Below are positions 1 through 11,815 of a DNA stretch of 64,000 nucleotides, piece by piece. The stretch spans positions 49,029,001-49,093,000 of the forward strand of contig NC_069658.1 of assembly GCF_027244095.1 (NCBI RefSeq). The letters run 5' to 3'. Below the pieces are notes generated by a model. The model was given only the letters and a program-made list of their open reading frames with translations, was not told the DNA's origin and did not search any database. The translations under genes and the position numbers were made by a program. Numbering within the stretch: position 1 is the stretch's first letter; every line of letters begins with the position of its first letter. The stretch comes from Hemicordylus capensis (Eukaryota > Chordata > Lepidosauria > Squamata > Cordylidae).

Positions 1-480
1 TTAAGGGCGGGGGGGTTGCACTTACCCTCCCGCTGCATTTCCCCTGCTGGCACTCCGTTTTTTTGAAATGTTTTTGGAACAGCAGCATTCCTCCCTGCCA
101 TCCTTCCCGCTGTTGTGGGCTGGGAATACCGGAAGTAGCGATCGCGCATGTGCCCACCACCACTGCATGTCACGCACACAACGTGTGCACGCAACGTGTG
201 ATGTGCATGGCGGGCACACATGCGTAGGTGGCAGGGGCACGTGTGATTGCTACTTCTGGTATTTCTGGCCAATAACAGGGGCAGGGGCGTTGCCGCCTCA
301 AAAACATTTCTAAAAAATGGAGCGCCGGCGGGGGGAAAGCGGCAGGAGGGGTAAGTGCAACGCCTCCGCCCTGAAATAAACCCCCTGGCATTGGGGCGCC
401 GGACCGCCAGACTAGGCCACATTTGAACCGGTTTGGAGGCCTCGATAATGGCCTCTGGACTGGTTCATGCACATCCCTGA
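1..480. mobile_element. Fold-back DNA element, left end outside the window
   Basis: The two halves are imperfect inverted copies: a GC-rich arm near 1-60 recurs as its complement near 300-375. The right end reads GGTTCATGCACATCCCT, which matches the ends of the elements at 14776-15270 and 28685-29149. Open frames here arise from the inverted GC-rich arms and are not genes. The family assignment (hAT-like) is inferred from better copies that show 8-bp target duplications. Confidence 0.6.
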
Positions 481-744
481 CAGGTAGGCCCACCCTGTAG
501 CTGAGAGAGATGCTGTGAGAGCACTTTCTCTTTTCTTTGGGCTGGTTCAGATGTTGCTTGTTGTGTGAGGGAAAGTAGGGGCATGCCACTCTGACCCCTC
601 ACGTGCATGATCACATGGGGTCTGAATGTCTGAACTGGCAGCTACCCAACCGCTTGCCAGTAGCACCTCAGCCCTTTCATGAGCAGGACACCAAACACCT
701 CACAAATCTCCTTCCCAAAGTTCTCATTTCTCTCTCCAGTTTGT

Positions 745-930
745 TTTATTCATTAATTCATTCATTCAACACGTTTATATACTACCCAAAACATATGTCT
801 CTGGGCAGTTTACAATAAAACACAAAATAAAAACAAAATTAAAGTTGAAACATTAAAATAATGGAAAATTTAAAACCGTGTTAAAATCTGTGAACAAATA
901 TGCCCTAACTGCCTTTTGAGAAGAAAGAAA
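745..930 (-). mobile_element. 3' end of an L2-like LINE or its SINE partner
   Basis: ATTCATTCATTC followed by TATACTACCC and GGGCAGTTTACAATA is the complement of the tail 'taaaccgccc...ataaataaat' that ends the LINE copies at 11175-11556 and 34600-35235. Only the tail is recognisable. Confidence 0.5.
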
Positions 931-1835
931 TGGCAGGAATCCTTTCTGAGCCGTAGGAGAAGGCTTCCACTGTTTCTTACCATCTCTATACCACATCACA
1001 ATGACAGAAGACCAACTAGTCTCTTAAGTCCTCTCTGCCAGTGTGCCAGAAAAGGATTCGAGGGGAGAGAGCGGATTGGTGGCAACCAGAAATAATGGCT
1101 GGCTAGTGAGCTAAGTCTAAGTTTGTGGATCCCTGCCTAATTGCTTGGGTTAAATGCTGCATTTAAAGGAATAGTTAAACTCTGTAAAGAGGGACTGGCT
1201 TGGATGTTCCAGTCTAATGTGATAATGCAGATGTGGGGCCAGCATGCCAGGTGGGCTTGACTGGAGAGATGCATTCTTGCTTTTTCTCATGTGATGGGCT
1301 GCCACTTGAACAGTATTGTGGAACTGGCTTCTTCTTCTTCTTCTTCTTTTTTAAGGTAGGCCTACCAATCTTAGAACCTGCCTGAAGCCTGACTTGCAGT
1401 GTGAAGGCCCGGAGATATCTGCCCCTCATCCTTGGGTTTGAAAATTTGGACCTTGTCATACTGACCCCTATATTTTATTTTGTTGTTGTTAAGGATATTT
1501 ATGTGCTGCTTTTCAATAAAATTGAAAATTTCTCTGCAAATGGTGGCTGTAAGCAGTGTACAATCTTAAAAATGCAAAGCAGTATACAACAGGAAATAAA
1601 ACATAACCAATCAGAACTGAAAATGGTATAGCAGCAATTGAATACTAATGGTAAGCAACCCTGAGTTTCTTGGAGAAAGAGCAGGAGGAAAAGGTGGTAA
1701 ATAACCCTGCCAACTGGGCCAAGAAGCACCTTTTGAAAGTGGTAGGTTTTTTACATTTAGTAGGAGTAGAGCAACTGTCTCCTGTGCCACCCAGCGTAGC
1801 ATCCCTCCCAGTGGCTGTTGCTGCTATTTCTTTTT

Positions 1836-1955
1836 AGATTGTGAGTCCCCTGGGACAGGGAACCCATCTTCTCATTCCTTTTGCCATGTAAACTGCATTT
1901 GTGATTTTTGTTTGTTTGTTGAAAAGCACTGTATAAATATTCATGGTCATAAGAA
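1836..1955 (+). mobile_element. SINE 3' part with L2-like tail, degraded
   Basis: The stretch with 'gattgtgagtcccctgggacaggg' type wording followed by a TATAAAT-containing tail is a diverged copy of the 3' half of the family seen intact at 22278-22545 and 42811-43060. Confidence 0.45.
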
Positions 1956-2032
1956 AACTACAGTTGTACAGAATAAGAGAAGAAATACACATTAGGCAGC
2001 AGCAACCTCATCCCACACCTTCTGAAAAAGCT

Positions 2033-2287
2033 AAAGCCCAATTCAGACATTGTGCTGTACAAGTGCACAGATGTGCACTCGTACATGTGTCTGTGTGAAT
2101 GGCTGTACCTGTGTTCATTTTAAAAGGACATTGATACAGGCCCTTCAAATGCATGGTACAGATAGGAAGTATATTGCTGTACCTGTATTCAGCATAACAT
2201 GTGAATGACTGTACCTGTGTACAGATCTGTACATGTGTACTCTGTAACTTGTACAAGTGTTGAACATAGGGTGTGACTGGGCCTTAA
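2033..2287. mobile_element. Short inverted-repeat DNA element rich in GTAC motifs
   Basis: The left end GCCCAATTCAGACATTGTG and the right end with GTGTGACTGGGCCTTA are imperfect inverted repeats. The interior is filled with GTACA/TGTAC motifs. A second copy lies in opposite orientation at about 40141-40405, ending CATAATGTCTGAATAGGGCT. About 255 bp, non-coding. Superfamily not determined. Confidence 0.6.
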
Positions 2288-2716
2288 GTCTCTACCAAAT
2301 GCCGGAAGAAGAGTGGTGTGTGTGGGATCAGACAGGTCTCCAGTGGGAGGGAGTTCCAAAGTGCTGAAGCCACCGCAGAAAATAAACCTTGTTTCTAACA
2401 GATGCTCCCAAAGCGGTTTGCAAAAAACATAAATAAAGGACAGTACCTCAAGCCACACATTTACATGCAGTGGTTATAAGAATGAGCTGTGAGTGGAAAG
2501 CCCTAGTTCAGATCTTGCTTCTGTCAAGAACTTGCTGGGTGGCTTTTGGTTTCCCTGGACGTACATTCATAAACTACTCTCCTGCAACATGACCTACCTT
2601 AGAGAGTTTTTGTAAGGATTTATCTTTCAGGAATCTATATGGAATGTTGACATGCCATCCCATTGATAAATCCTACCAGTACATCTCTCGCCAGAGATCC
2701 ATTGGACAAATAATAT

Positions 2717-3260
2717 AATTTTAGAGTTGGAAGGGACCTTGGGGGTCTTCTAGCCCAATCCCTAGCTCGGAGCAGGAAACTGTTACAGCAGGGTTTCTTA
2801 ACCTTGGGCCCCCAGATGTTGCTTGTCTACAACTCCCAGAATCCTCAACTGCAATGGCTTTTGCTTGGGGATTATGGGAGTTGTAGTCCAACAGCATCTG
2901 GGGGTCCAAGGTTAAGAAACCGTATGCTGCAGCATCCCTGATATCCTGCCTCTGTTTGAAAGCCTCTGGAGATGGTGAGTTCCTCACTGTCCATCATAGA
3001 CTGTTCCACTGTCAACCAGCTCTTACAGTTAGGAAATTCTTCCTAATATCTAGCCTAGATCAGCTCTCTTGTAACGAAGTTTCAGCTCATTGCTCGTCCT
3101 GCCTTCAGGAGCAGTGGAACGAGTCTGCTTCTCCTATGTGACCACCTTTCAGATATTTTATGGAGGAAATCACATAGTCTTTAATCGTCTCTTCTCAAGT
3201 CTAAACATACTGTGTTTCTTCAGATATCTAGGAATCTTGAAACCTTCTTGAGATACTACC
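2717..3260 (-). mobile_element. CR1 LINE 3' fragment
   Basis: 'agagttggaagggacctt' followed by wording for 'tctagcccaat' and, after an insertion, 'cctgcctctgtttgaaagcctc' is the classic amniote CR1 3' region read on the minus strand. It is interrupted by a hAT-like element at 2789-2924. Confidence 0.75.
2789..2924. mobile_element. hAT-like fold-back MITE inside CR1
   Basis: CAGGGTTTCTTAACC and its near complement GGTTAAGAAACCGTA bound a short palindromic element with 'acaactcccagaatcc' and 'gggagttgtagtcc' arms. Flanks TGTTACAG (2781-2788) and TGCTGCAG (2925-2932) look like an 8-bp target duplication with two differences. Confidence 0.75.
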
Positions 3261-4740
3261 TTATGTGGAAATACTAATGGCATTGTAATGATCTTCATAA
3301 TGGCCATTGCCAGGCATTCTTTAAACAACTATAGATAATGCTGCACACTAACCAAGTTTCATTTGACAAGCTGAGGATAGACATGTGATTGTGCTTTGGT
3401 TTGCAAATTGGAGGGAAAATGAGGTATTAACAGTGAACAGCAGAAACTGGGGGCTCTGTACTTGCAAGTGATTGCTGTGGATATTAAATGCCTCTCTGTT
3501 TGTTTAGCATAGAATAGTAATAACTCACTGTTATAGTGATTTTTATCAGTTACTCACTGATATAGCATGTGCTTCTTGACTCAGGAATTTTTCCAAATCC
3601 AGAGAAGTTGGGAACTCTGCTTTGAGGTTGCTAGGTATCTGTATGTACAGTTCACAGCCACCTCTGGGCTTACTTTCTTTTAAGGTCAAGAGTGTCTTCT
3701 GTGTGTCAAATGGATTGCAGTTCCCATTGAAATCACACTTGACTCTTCAAGTTTTGGGGCGAGTTGTGCCCGTTTGATGTAGTTTTGGAATATGTGGAAT
3801 CCAATTGATACTATCTTTTTGGACAACTGACGAAAAAATATTCTTGAGTGAGGTGTTATGAGATTATGCTCTTTCGGATCTAAGAGACAGCCCCAAAGTT
3901 TAAGAGCCAGACAATGGACTCTTGCCAAAATTACTGGACTTAGTGATGGCCGTTGTGGAAGGGGAGGATAAATGGGATTCTCTTTGTCTACTTTTACAAG
4001 TAACAGGACAGAAATAAGGCTGGCTGAGATGAATAAATATTTTATTAAATAACTCTACCTCTGGATATCCTAGTCTAGGAGCCACAGTTAAATTTCTAGG
4101 TGCCATGGCTCCCGGGATTTGTCAAGCCCTTTTTGTAATAATATTAAAATTTCTAGCAGAATACTTAACTGATAACATGAGCTGGTAGATCTTAACAGTG
4201 GCTCATGCCATTGTTGATTCCTCTGACAAACATGATGATTTTTAACAAGAGCAGTCCATGGCCCAGTTGCCTTGGGCTAGACTTTGACTTAATAAAAACA
4301 ACAACAACAACAATAATAAATAAATAATTTTAGTTGCCCCATAACAAATTGTATTCTGGGTGATTCACAGTGACTTGACAGGTCATTGACATCTTTGCAG
4401 TGCAAGCAGAACAATCTTTCTTTTGACCCATGTGTTTCCTGCTTGAAATTTTTATACTATTTCAAGGATGGATTTCCTGCAGTTTTGTGTGGGCTGTTGA
4501 AGCTTGTCCTGGGAACTCTTGCTCTCTGTGTGTGCGTGCACATGCTTGCATGAGTCATCGTAAGCATACGTTAATTGCTAGCTCCTATAGCAGCAGAGAG
4601 AAATTTGAAAATGTGAGAATCGGAGCAATGAAGCAACTAAGGTGTTTTAGTCTGTTGATTTTCAACTCAAGGTTTTTTTTGCAGGGTATGTATATGGAAC
4701 ATATCTGAATTTTCCCAGAACTAGCTCCCATTCAAGGCTG
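3261..4740. other. Non-coding stretch, no gene recognised
   Basis: AT-rich sequence with many stops in all frames. No splice-consistent exon or family I can name. 3690-4110 could be an old LINE remnant but I cannot show it. Confidence 0.4.
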
Positions 4741-4854
4741 TTGATAGTAAGTAAGTTTATTGCTGTAACTACAGTTCATAACACACACATTAAAGCATAA
4801 TAAAATGACATAAAACATATTGGAAGAAGAAAATCTGCCAGGGAGGCAGTTGGA

Positions 4855-5045
4855 CCCTTATATGATGAGGGTGTGAAAGGAGTTATTAAGGAGGATAAGG
4901 AGATTGCAGAGAAGCTGAATGAGTTCTTTGCATCTGTTTTCACGGCAGAGGATACTGACCATATACTCACTCTAGAACTGAGCTTCTCAGGCTTGGAGGC
5001 TGAAGAACTGGGCCAATTTGAGGTGACGAGAAAGGATGTTTTCAC
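4855..5045 (+). mobile_element. CR1 LINE ORF2 fragment
   Basis: The translation contains EIAEKLNEFFASVFTAEDTD and then EVTRKD, which is the segment just upstream of the reverse transcriptase in CR1 ORF2. The same segment is seen at 19747-19900. Truncated on both sides. Confidence 0.75.
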
Positions 5046-5354
5046 ATGGGGCTTTTAAAGCCTTTTAGCTCACATCTCCGGAATGGAGGGTGTGCTTTCA
5101 CATATCGGGCAGATTTACCCCAAAGTCCCTATGAGCTATCGGGGAGCACTTCATATACAATTCAGGTTTTTTGCTGCCCATTAGAGTGGGTAAACTTATA
5201 TTGGAGTAAAAAAATACACTTTTTGTGTCAGGTTTTTTGGACAACTTTTGAGTTCGCAGTAAAGTTTCCCAGAAAACCTAAGGTAAAGCCTGCTGTGTGG
5301 AGAGCTCCCTGGTGAAGTTAAGTAGGTACTGTGAAGTGGATCTGTTTTTCTTAG

Positions 5355-5778
5355 ATACCAAAGCAAACATGACTTGTCCCCTAAGCTATGCAGAGTCTGC
5401 CCTGGTTGCCTATGAAAGGGAGACTAGAAGTGTGAGCACTCTAAGCACCCTCAGGGGATGGAGCCTCTCTGGGAAGAGCAGAAGGTTTCAAGTTCCCTCC
5501 CTGGCATCTCCAAGATAGGGCTGAGAGAGATTCCTGCTTGCAGCCTTGGAGAAGCCGCTGACAGGGATAGACCAGGGATTCTCAACGTTGGGTCCCCAGA
5601 TGTTACTGGACTTCAACTCCCATAATCTCCAACCAAAGGCCACTGGGGCTGGGGATTATGGGAGTTGAAGTCCAATAATATCTGGGGACCCAACGTTGAG
5701 AATCCATGGTGTAGACAATACTGAGCTAGATAGACCAATGGTCTGACTCAGTATACGGCAGCTTCCTGTGTTCCTAGG
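5355..5778 (+). mobile_element. tRNA-derived SINE (family A) split by a hAT-like MITE
   Basis: It starts near 'catgacttgtcccctaagc' and runs through 'ctccctggcatctccaag' to 'ggcagcttcctgtgttcc'. The same body occurs at 14404-14712 (minus), 31690-31980, 36129-36415, 41411-42125 and 54770-55060 (minus). It is interrupted at 5573-5708. Confidence 0.7.
5573..5708. mobile_element. hAT-like fold-back MITE
   Basis: CAGGGATTCTCAACGTTGGG at the left is the complement of the right end CCCAACGTTGAGAATCCATG. The arms carry 'cttcaactcccataat' and its complement. Flanks GGATAGAC and GTGTAGAC are a plausible diverged 8-bp duplication. It splits a family A SINE. Confidence 0.8.
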
Positions 5779-5989
5779 GAGAACTGTAAATGTTGGACCA
5801 AACCAGCATCTTGGCTAGCATCTTGCTCAAGGAAGCAATCACGGAGTTTCCCCCTACCCCAGGACTTAAGTTCCCCGAGTGAAAGCAGAGAGTACATTTG
5901 CAGAATATGAGATAGTGTTTTCTGCCTACTGATTCCCCTCTTGGTAGTGCCAATAGCATGATTTAACTAGATGCTCTTTTGTTCTGGAA

Positions 5990-7040
5990 GGTTGTCAAGT
6001 TTCTTAAAATATTTTAGCAGTATCAGATGGACTCTTAACAGAGATTAAGGGCTGTCCCGCCTCAATTCTTCGATGCGCAGCAGCAAGGGTGCCCAGGAGA
6101 AGGCCCAGAATTTTCCTCAGGCAATTATTCTTGACGATTTCTAATTTCTCTCTCACTTTCACATTCTACCCCCAAATCTCCGCCCCATATAAAAGTCGTG
6201 GAATTACTTTGCCCTGAAATATTTTGACTGGAGGAGCTATTAATTGACACCCCACCCACCCCCGCTGGAGGAGAAGAATTTTAAAATAATCCCCACTATA
6301 TGTTGTGTGGTTAATAGGGCTGCATTAACCAACTGAGAGCCAGTGTGGTGTAGTGGTTAGAGTGCTGGACTAGGACCGGGGAGACCCCAGTTCAAATCCC
6401 CATTCAGCCATGAGACTTGCTGGGTGACTCGGCCAGTCACTTCTCTCTCAGCCTAACCTACTTCACAGGGATGTTGTGAGGAGAAACATAATTATGTAGT
6501 ATACCACTCTGGGCTCCTTGAAGGAAAAGTGGGATATAAAATGTAATAAATAACTAAAGTTAAGATGGACTGACCAAGATAAAGCTTTCTGAAAGGAGAC
6601 ACACAAATATTTGAAGGAGAGGCATTATTCTGTTTGCTGAGTGTTGTCTGTCTGTATTTGATTCTACTAGTACCAAAAACTAAAACTTTTCTTTTGTCAT
6701 AGTTGATCCTAAACTTCTCCTCCTTGCAGTAATCTGTACACCGCCTGGAGATTTCTATATCAGGCGGTATAGAAATACAATTAATAATAATAATAAATAA
6801 TTTGCCAATCTGACAAGCATTTTTCTAAGCCCAAACTCAACAGAGGATATAAGTGCCATATCATGAGCATCCATCAGGATCAAGACTTTGTGCCCATTAA
6901 GTGAGGGGGAGAAGAATTTCTGAGACTCCATGGCCTGTACTATACCATTGATATAAATATTATATAAAAAGGAACCAATAGACAGCCCTGTTTGACTCCT
7001 CTGTATGTTGATATAATAATCATGTAATGTTGTAACTGTG
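5990..7040 (-). mobile_element. Old LINE reverse-transcriptase remnant, interrupted
   Basis: On the minus strand near 6860-7030 the translation reads GVKQGC followed by a proline/phenylalanine/isoleucine-rich stretch. In a shifted frame there is a remnant resembling YADDMAL, and then a stretch like 'NYDKTKVLVF'. These are palm-domain landmarks of a non-LTR reverse transcriptase. Several frame changes and stops make it a broken copy. It is interrupted by a Sauria-type SINE (6341-6560) and an L2-like tail (about 6728-6797). The family (RTE, R4 or L1-like) is not settled. Confidence 0.5.
6341..6560 (+). mobile_element. Sauria-type tRNA SINE
   Basis: 'gagccagtgtggtgtagtgg' is followed by a B-box-like 'ttcaaatccc', then 'gctgggtgactcggccagtc', 'ctcagcctaacctacttcac' and 'gggatataaaatg'. 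This is the body plan of Sauria SINEs, which are characteristic of squamates. Other copies: 33415-33618 (minus) and 58915-59100 (plus, diverged). Confidence 0.8.
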
Positions 7041-8370
7041 TGTTCCCTAGGTGGTATTTTGTCATTGGTGACATGTTAGTCCTGCACCAGAGGGCCAAAC
7101 TGCATGAGCTCTTAGCAAATCTGTGTCTTTGGAAGCATCTGCAGGGACCTTAATGGCCAGATCAGGGCCATGTGCTGGGGGAGAGGGAGGGTTAATCTTC
7201 CTCCCCTCATGCCTTTCCCCCCAACTAAAATTCTTGCCCTCTTGAAGTTGGTTCTTGCCCTGCAGGGGCAACTCACAAATACATATCTGTATCTCTCCAC
7301 CCCCCCAGGTCCATATAACAGTTTTATCCCCTTTCCCAGCATCCAGACTGCTGCTGCTCTCTGGCTTTTAACTTAAAAACCAAAGCAGACTGCTCACAGA
7401 TTTCCCAATGTATCATCCAGTTTGACCCTGAAACATGCCAGTTAGCTGGTTCATGATCTAGCTGCATTGTGGTTGTTCATTCTAAACAAGTTGTTTACCC
7501 TCCCCCCGCCCCTTCGTTGTGGCATATCTTTGTAGCACTGCAGATTGAAGATGTTTTTTCAGGCTAACTTTATTTTTCAGATCAATGCTAAAAGCAAAAA
7601 TGAAACCCTTCTGCAAGTGCTATAAGCATGTCAGCACTGTGATGTTTCTCAGAAATTCAAAATGTTTTGCAGCTGTGCTTTTGAAGAAATAATGCGTTTT
7701 TAATAGGAATCGGTTAAAATCCATTTGGACTTCTGATGACTGAGGAGGAGGAATGGCTTTTGCCCCCTCCTGCTTGCATTCAGATTGAAATGTATGATTT
7801 GTCTCTTTTACTAATCCAGACCAGCATAAGCTGCTTCTGAGAGATTACAAATAATATGGTGGGTGCATTAATCTTGGTTGCTTGGTGGATGTTGACAACC
7901 TATTTTTAAATTGGACAATAAGACTGTAGTCTCAGTGTAGGGCTGGATGTACTAAGATCCTGTTCCTGTTTTGTCATCTGCATGAAATTGCGGGAGAGGT
8001 TGGAGAGAGGTAACAAAAATATGCTGATAACCCAGGTCTGTTTATTCCCCTCTTGCAGCTGAGCCAGGTTAGACGGTACCTCTAAATGTCTGCCTGAAGT
8101 CAGTAATGGTCTGGGTGAGAGTGAATGGTCCAAACCTTGGAGACGGCTATGGCAGTGGCTCATTGGCTTGAGAGGTTCTGCCTGTCCTGGATGGGATCAC
8201 AATCCTCTTAAAGGAATATGTGTGGTGAACATGACATCATTGCCATCGGTTCTAAAGTTTGGCTAGCTTGACATAGCTATTTTTGTTTTGGAAAAGGCAA
8301 AATTCTTTTTTGGAAATTCTGTTCTACTGTTTGCCTCTAAGGCTTCACAACTGTCTTTTGAAAATGGACT
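7041..8370. other. Non-coding stretch, no gene recognised
   Basis: Mixed-composition DNA with a C-rich patch at 7165-7330. No element or exon I can support. Confidence 0.35.
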
Positions 8371-8667
8371 TACCTGTATATACTCGAGTATAAGCTGAAT
8401 TTTTCAGCACCCAAAATGTGCTGAAAAAATTAGCCTTGGCTTATACTCGAGTCATCTATCTGCCCGTGCTAAAATGTCCCCCTGTAATAAAGTACATACT
8501 GATCACAGTGGGCTCCATTCGTCCCGCTGCTCCAGTACTACTCACCAGTAGCTGCTGCATTTCACACCCTAGACTTATACTCGAGTCAATCAGTTTTTTT
8601 GTTTCTTAGGTAAAATTAGGTACCTCGGCTTATATTCGGATCGGCTTATGCTCGAGTATATACGGTA
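8371..8667. mobile_element. Tc1/mariner-type MITE with TACTCGAGTATA ends
   Basis: The left end CCTGTATATACTCGAGTATA and the complement of the right end (CCGTATATACTCGAGCATAA) are near-identical terminal repeats flanked by TA on each side. Further inverted pieces occur inside, including 'cagcacccaaaatgtgctg'. No coding capacity. Confidence 0.75.
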
Positions 8668-9024
8668 TAACTTCTGGAAACTTGTAAATATGCAAGTGTG
8701 TATTTTGTCTCTCCTAAATTTGTTAACTAGATTTAGAGGAACAAGAAAAGAGGTATCTTTGAATGCCTGAAGTTCCTGATATCCTAATTTATAAACCTAA
8801 TGTTGCATATTACCCTAATCAGTCTGTGGATTTATCAAAATTATAGTTTTAGTATATTTTCTCTGACATTTAACATAATTCCAACACAGAACAGATAAAC
8901 CAATAGCAAGAGGGGAAGGAAAATGTCAGTTCACAAGGTTGGAGGGAAAGAAATGTTGGCAGCAATCTTGTATATGAAGACTTACTTACATCATGTGTAT
9001 ATGTATTGGTATAGGCTGCCCATA

Positions 9025-9695
9025 TATAGTCATCCCTTGCCAATCATAGTTTTAAGTATCCACGAATGGGAAATTGTGACTGGTCTTGCCAACCACGACC
9101 AGTGTTCTCTCTAATTTTTCTTATCTGTGTGCGGGATGAATTTTGTTCTGGGCAGCAGTATCAAGGCAGTGTGCGCACGCATGCATTCGGAATGGGGCCT
9201 TCCTGATTCAATCTGAGCGGGATCTAGAATTAACTGAGAAGACATCAAAACACTTGTGAGCATGTGCATGCCTTTGAGGGAACGCTGACCACGACCCAAG
9301 TATCCACAGTTGGTGAGACATTTTAGTGATTTTTAGGGTATTTTAGTGATTTGGGGGGTTCAGAGTTTCAGTCTGCTTCAGTTTGGTAACCCTTGCTGAC
9401 TCCTGGTGACTCTTGATTATTTTAAGTGCATTTGAGTGATTTTGGGGAGTTCAAACAATTTCCAGTGGTTCAATCTGCTCATTCCTCTTGGTGGCTCCTG
9501 GTGATATTAAGGTGTGTTTTTTGGTGATTTTTAGCTATTTTTGAGCATTTCTTCCTTTATTTTGAGGTGTTTTTACAATCACAGTTCCCCTAACCTCCTG
9601 TCTCCCATTCATTCCTATGTCTCATGAACCACACATTTGCCAACCATGGGGTTTTGTAGGAATATAACCCTAACGGTTGATGAGGGATGACTGTA
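9025..9695. mobile_element. Tigger-like DNA element carrying a hAT-like MITE
   Basis: The left end AGTCATCCCTTGCCAATC and the right end GATGAGGGATGACTG are inverted repeats between TA dinucleotides. Phrases such as 'agtatccacagttggtg' and 'gccaaccatggggtt' resemble pogo/Tigger-type termini. The interior is non-coding and split by the hAT-like insertion at 9100-9287. Confidence 0.65.
9100..9287. mobile_element. hAT-like MITE (CAGTGTTCTCTCTAA type)
   Basis: The element begins CAGTGTTCTCTCTAATTTTT and ends CCTTTGAGGGAACGCTG. A perfect 8-bp target duplication ACCACGAC flanks it (9092-9099 and 9288-9295), the size made by hAT transposases. Related copies: 15829-16023, 24074-24273 and 63654-63841. 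Confidence 0.9.
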
Positions 9696-9935
9696 GATGA
9701 ACAGGTGTCTAGTAGATACTGGCTTTATTTGATGTTCTACCACTTAACCCAGATGGCTTTATGGCCAAGTAAGGCTTTCAAAGTTAAAATCTTTCTTAAT
9801 AATTTGTGCAAGAAACAAAAATGGTAACCAACCAGAGACGCTCTTGCAAAACTGATGCCACATGCTTTGTGCAACTTGCCTAGACAGAAGCCAGGTCAAT
9901 GTGTTCTGGACCATCTGAAGTTGTTTTCAAGGGCA

Positions 9936-10379
9936 ATATGGGCGGCCCTTGTTATCCGCGGGGGTGTTGTTCCCGCTGATTTCTTTAGATAATGGAAATG
10001 CAGATGACAGCACCATTGGTCAATGGCAATTGGGAGGTTAGGTTCCTGGAGGACAAAAAAGTAACAAAGAAGCAGGAAATGGTGAATAACATACCGTGCC
10101 ATGCTCTGCAAGTCTCCAGCTGTCCAGCAATGTCTCCCCCCGCCAAACCCCCCAATTCTGCCATTTTTTCCATGAAAAATCACAAGGGAATTTTTTAAAA
10201 AAGAGCCACAGAATGGCTCTGTTAGCAAAATGGTGGCTGGAAATTGCCTCGGAGGTCATTTCTGGTCACCTAGGAGCTGTGGACAGGTGAATTATATCCT
10301 TTAATATCTACAAATAACGAGGTCAGGTCTCCATTGCTTGACTGCAGATACGCAAAACTGTGGATAAGGGCCACCTGTA
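9936..10379. mobile_element. Tigger-like MITE
   Basis: TGGGCGGCCCTTGTTATCCG at the left pairs with GGATAAGGGCCACCTG at the right, flanked by TA. Relatives occur at 24554-25016 and from 47310. The internal frames are not conserved proteins. Confidence 0.75.
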
Positions 10380-11174
10380 CCACATAAAGCACATTACAGC
10401 AGTCAAGCTGAGAGGTTACAGGAGCATGTGGAACAGTATTATTAAGGTCCTTGTTGCAGTTGGTGTACCAGTCAAAGCTAATAAAAAGCATTGCATAGCA
10501 GAAAGTAGGTTCCATTCATTCTGCTTAGAACTGATTGTGCATAAAAAGCATTCTGTCATATCAGCCCCCACTTACAGTCTAAATTACCCCTGCTCAAACA
10601 CTAGTTTACCTCAGTGTCAACAAGGCCTATATATATATCACACCACACCAAAACACACCAAAAAGACACACCAAAAGCTGCCCTGAGGTGCATGTTGCAG
10701 TGGAGGACTGATAGTATTTGACCAAGTGCTCTTTCAGGGAGTTGTCCTCCTTTATGACTGATCTCTACCCCTGCTAACTGGACAAAGAGGCACATTCAAG
10801 TTGTGGTTCTCTAATATTTAGCTGTTCATATTCAGCCTCGGCATAGTGTCCTTCCTATGGCTGTTGCTAGTGTCCGCGGTGTGTTCTGTTTAGATTCTGA
10901 GCCCCTTTGGGGCAGGGAATCATCCTCTGTGGTGAGGTTTTTTGGATGGTGGTGGTGGTGGAATGTAAACCACTTTTAGAACTGCTTTGTTCTCAAATAT
11001 ACATACATATTTTTAATAATATCTGAGGAACCTCAGTTTTCTGAAACATAGCTTCAGAAGCACTGTTCTAGGTTAGACACATTTTATTTATTTATTTGGT
11101 ACATTTATATACTGCCCTATACAAAAATTTCCCTGGGCGGTTCACAATATAAAACCATTAAAAAATTAATATAA

Positions 11175-11556
11175 TTATGAACCCCACTGCCCATTGAGAT
11201 CATCAGGAGAGGTCCATCTGCATTTGCCACCGGCTCATCTGGTGGCTACTCAGGGATGGGCCTTCTCCGTTGCTGCCCCGAAGCTTTGGAATGCGCTCCC
11301 TAGTGAAATAAGAGCCTCCCCATCTCTGATAACTTTTTAAAGGTCTTTAAAGACACATCTGTTCACTCAGGCTTTTTAACTGATACTGTTTTGATTGTCT
11401 TTAATGTTTTAGAGCATTGTTTTAAAAAATCTTTATATTGTTGTGTTTTAAATTTCTTGTTTTTGTTTTTAACTAATGTTTTAATGTTTTTATCTGTTGT
11501 AAACCGCCCAGAGACATAAGTTACTTAAAAAATATTTAAGTAAATAAATAATAAAT
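11175..11556 (+). mobile_element. L2-like LINE 3' end nested in the minus LINE
   Basis: 'gagatcatcaggagaggtcc', 'ctcatctggtggctactc' and 'ggaatgcgctccctagtg' lead to a 'taaaccgcccagagacat' tail with AAATAAATAA. The same wording occurs at 34600-35235. Confidence 0.7.
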
Positions 11557-11640
11557 AAAACAATTTAAAATACTATAAAAACTAAAAAAATCGAAGCTTT
11601 AAAACTATAAACTAAAAGCCATACTAAAGAGGTATGTTTT

Positions 11641-11815
11641 AGGTAAAGGTAAAGTGTGCCGTCAAGTTGACCTGGTGACCACAGAGCCCTGTGGTTGTCT
11701 TTGGTAGAATACAAGAGGGGTTTCCCATTGCCATCTTCCACGCAGTATGAGATTATGCCTCTCAGCATCTTCCTATATCGCTACAGCCCAATACAGGTGT
11801 TTCTAGGTCCTTCTT
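11641..11815 (-). mobile_element. tRNA-derived SINE (family B), 5'-truncated
   Basis: 'aggtaaaggtaaagtgtgcc' through 'ctcagcatcttcctatatcg' is the complement of the family B 3' half. Fuller copies: 34303-34545 (minus), 42721-43215 (plus, split) and 51665-51895 (minus). Confidence 0.7.

Noticed and set aside
170-589. 139-codon minus-strand open frame
   Set aside because: Falls in the GC-rich arms of a fold-back element and beyond it, and the peptide has no recognisable feature.
6341-6420. tRNA-like A and B boxes
   Set aside because: Part of a Sauria-type SINE. The sequence does not fold into a complete tRNA with acceptor stem.
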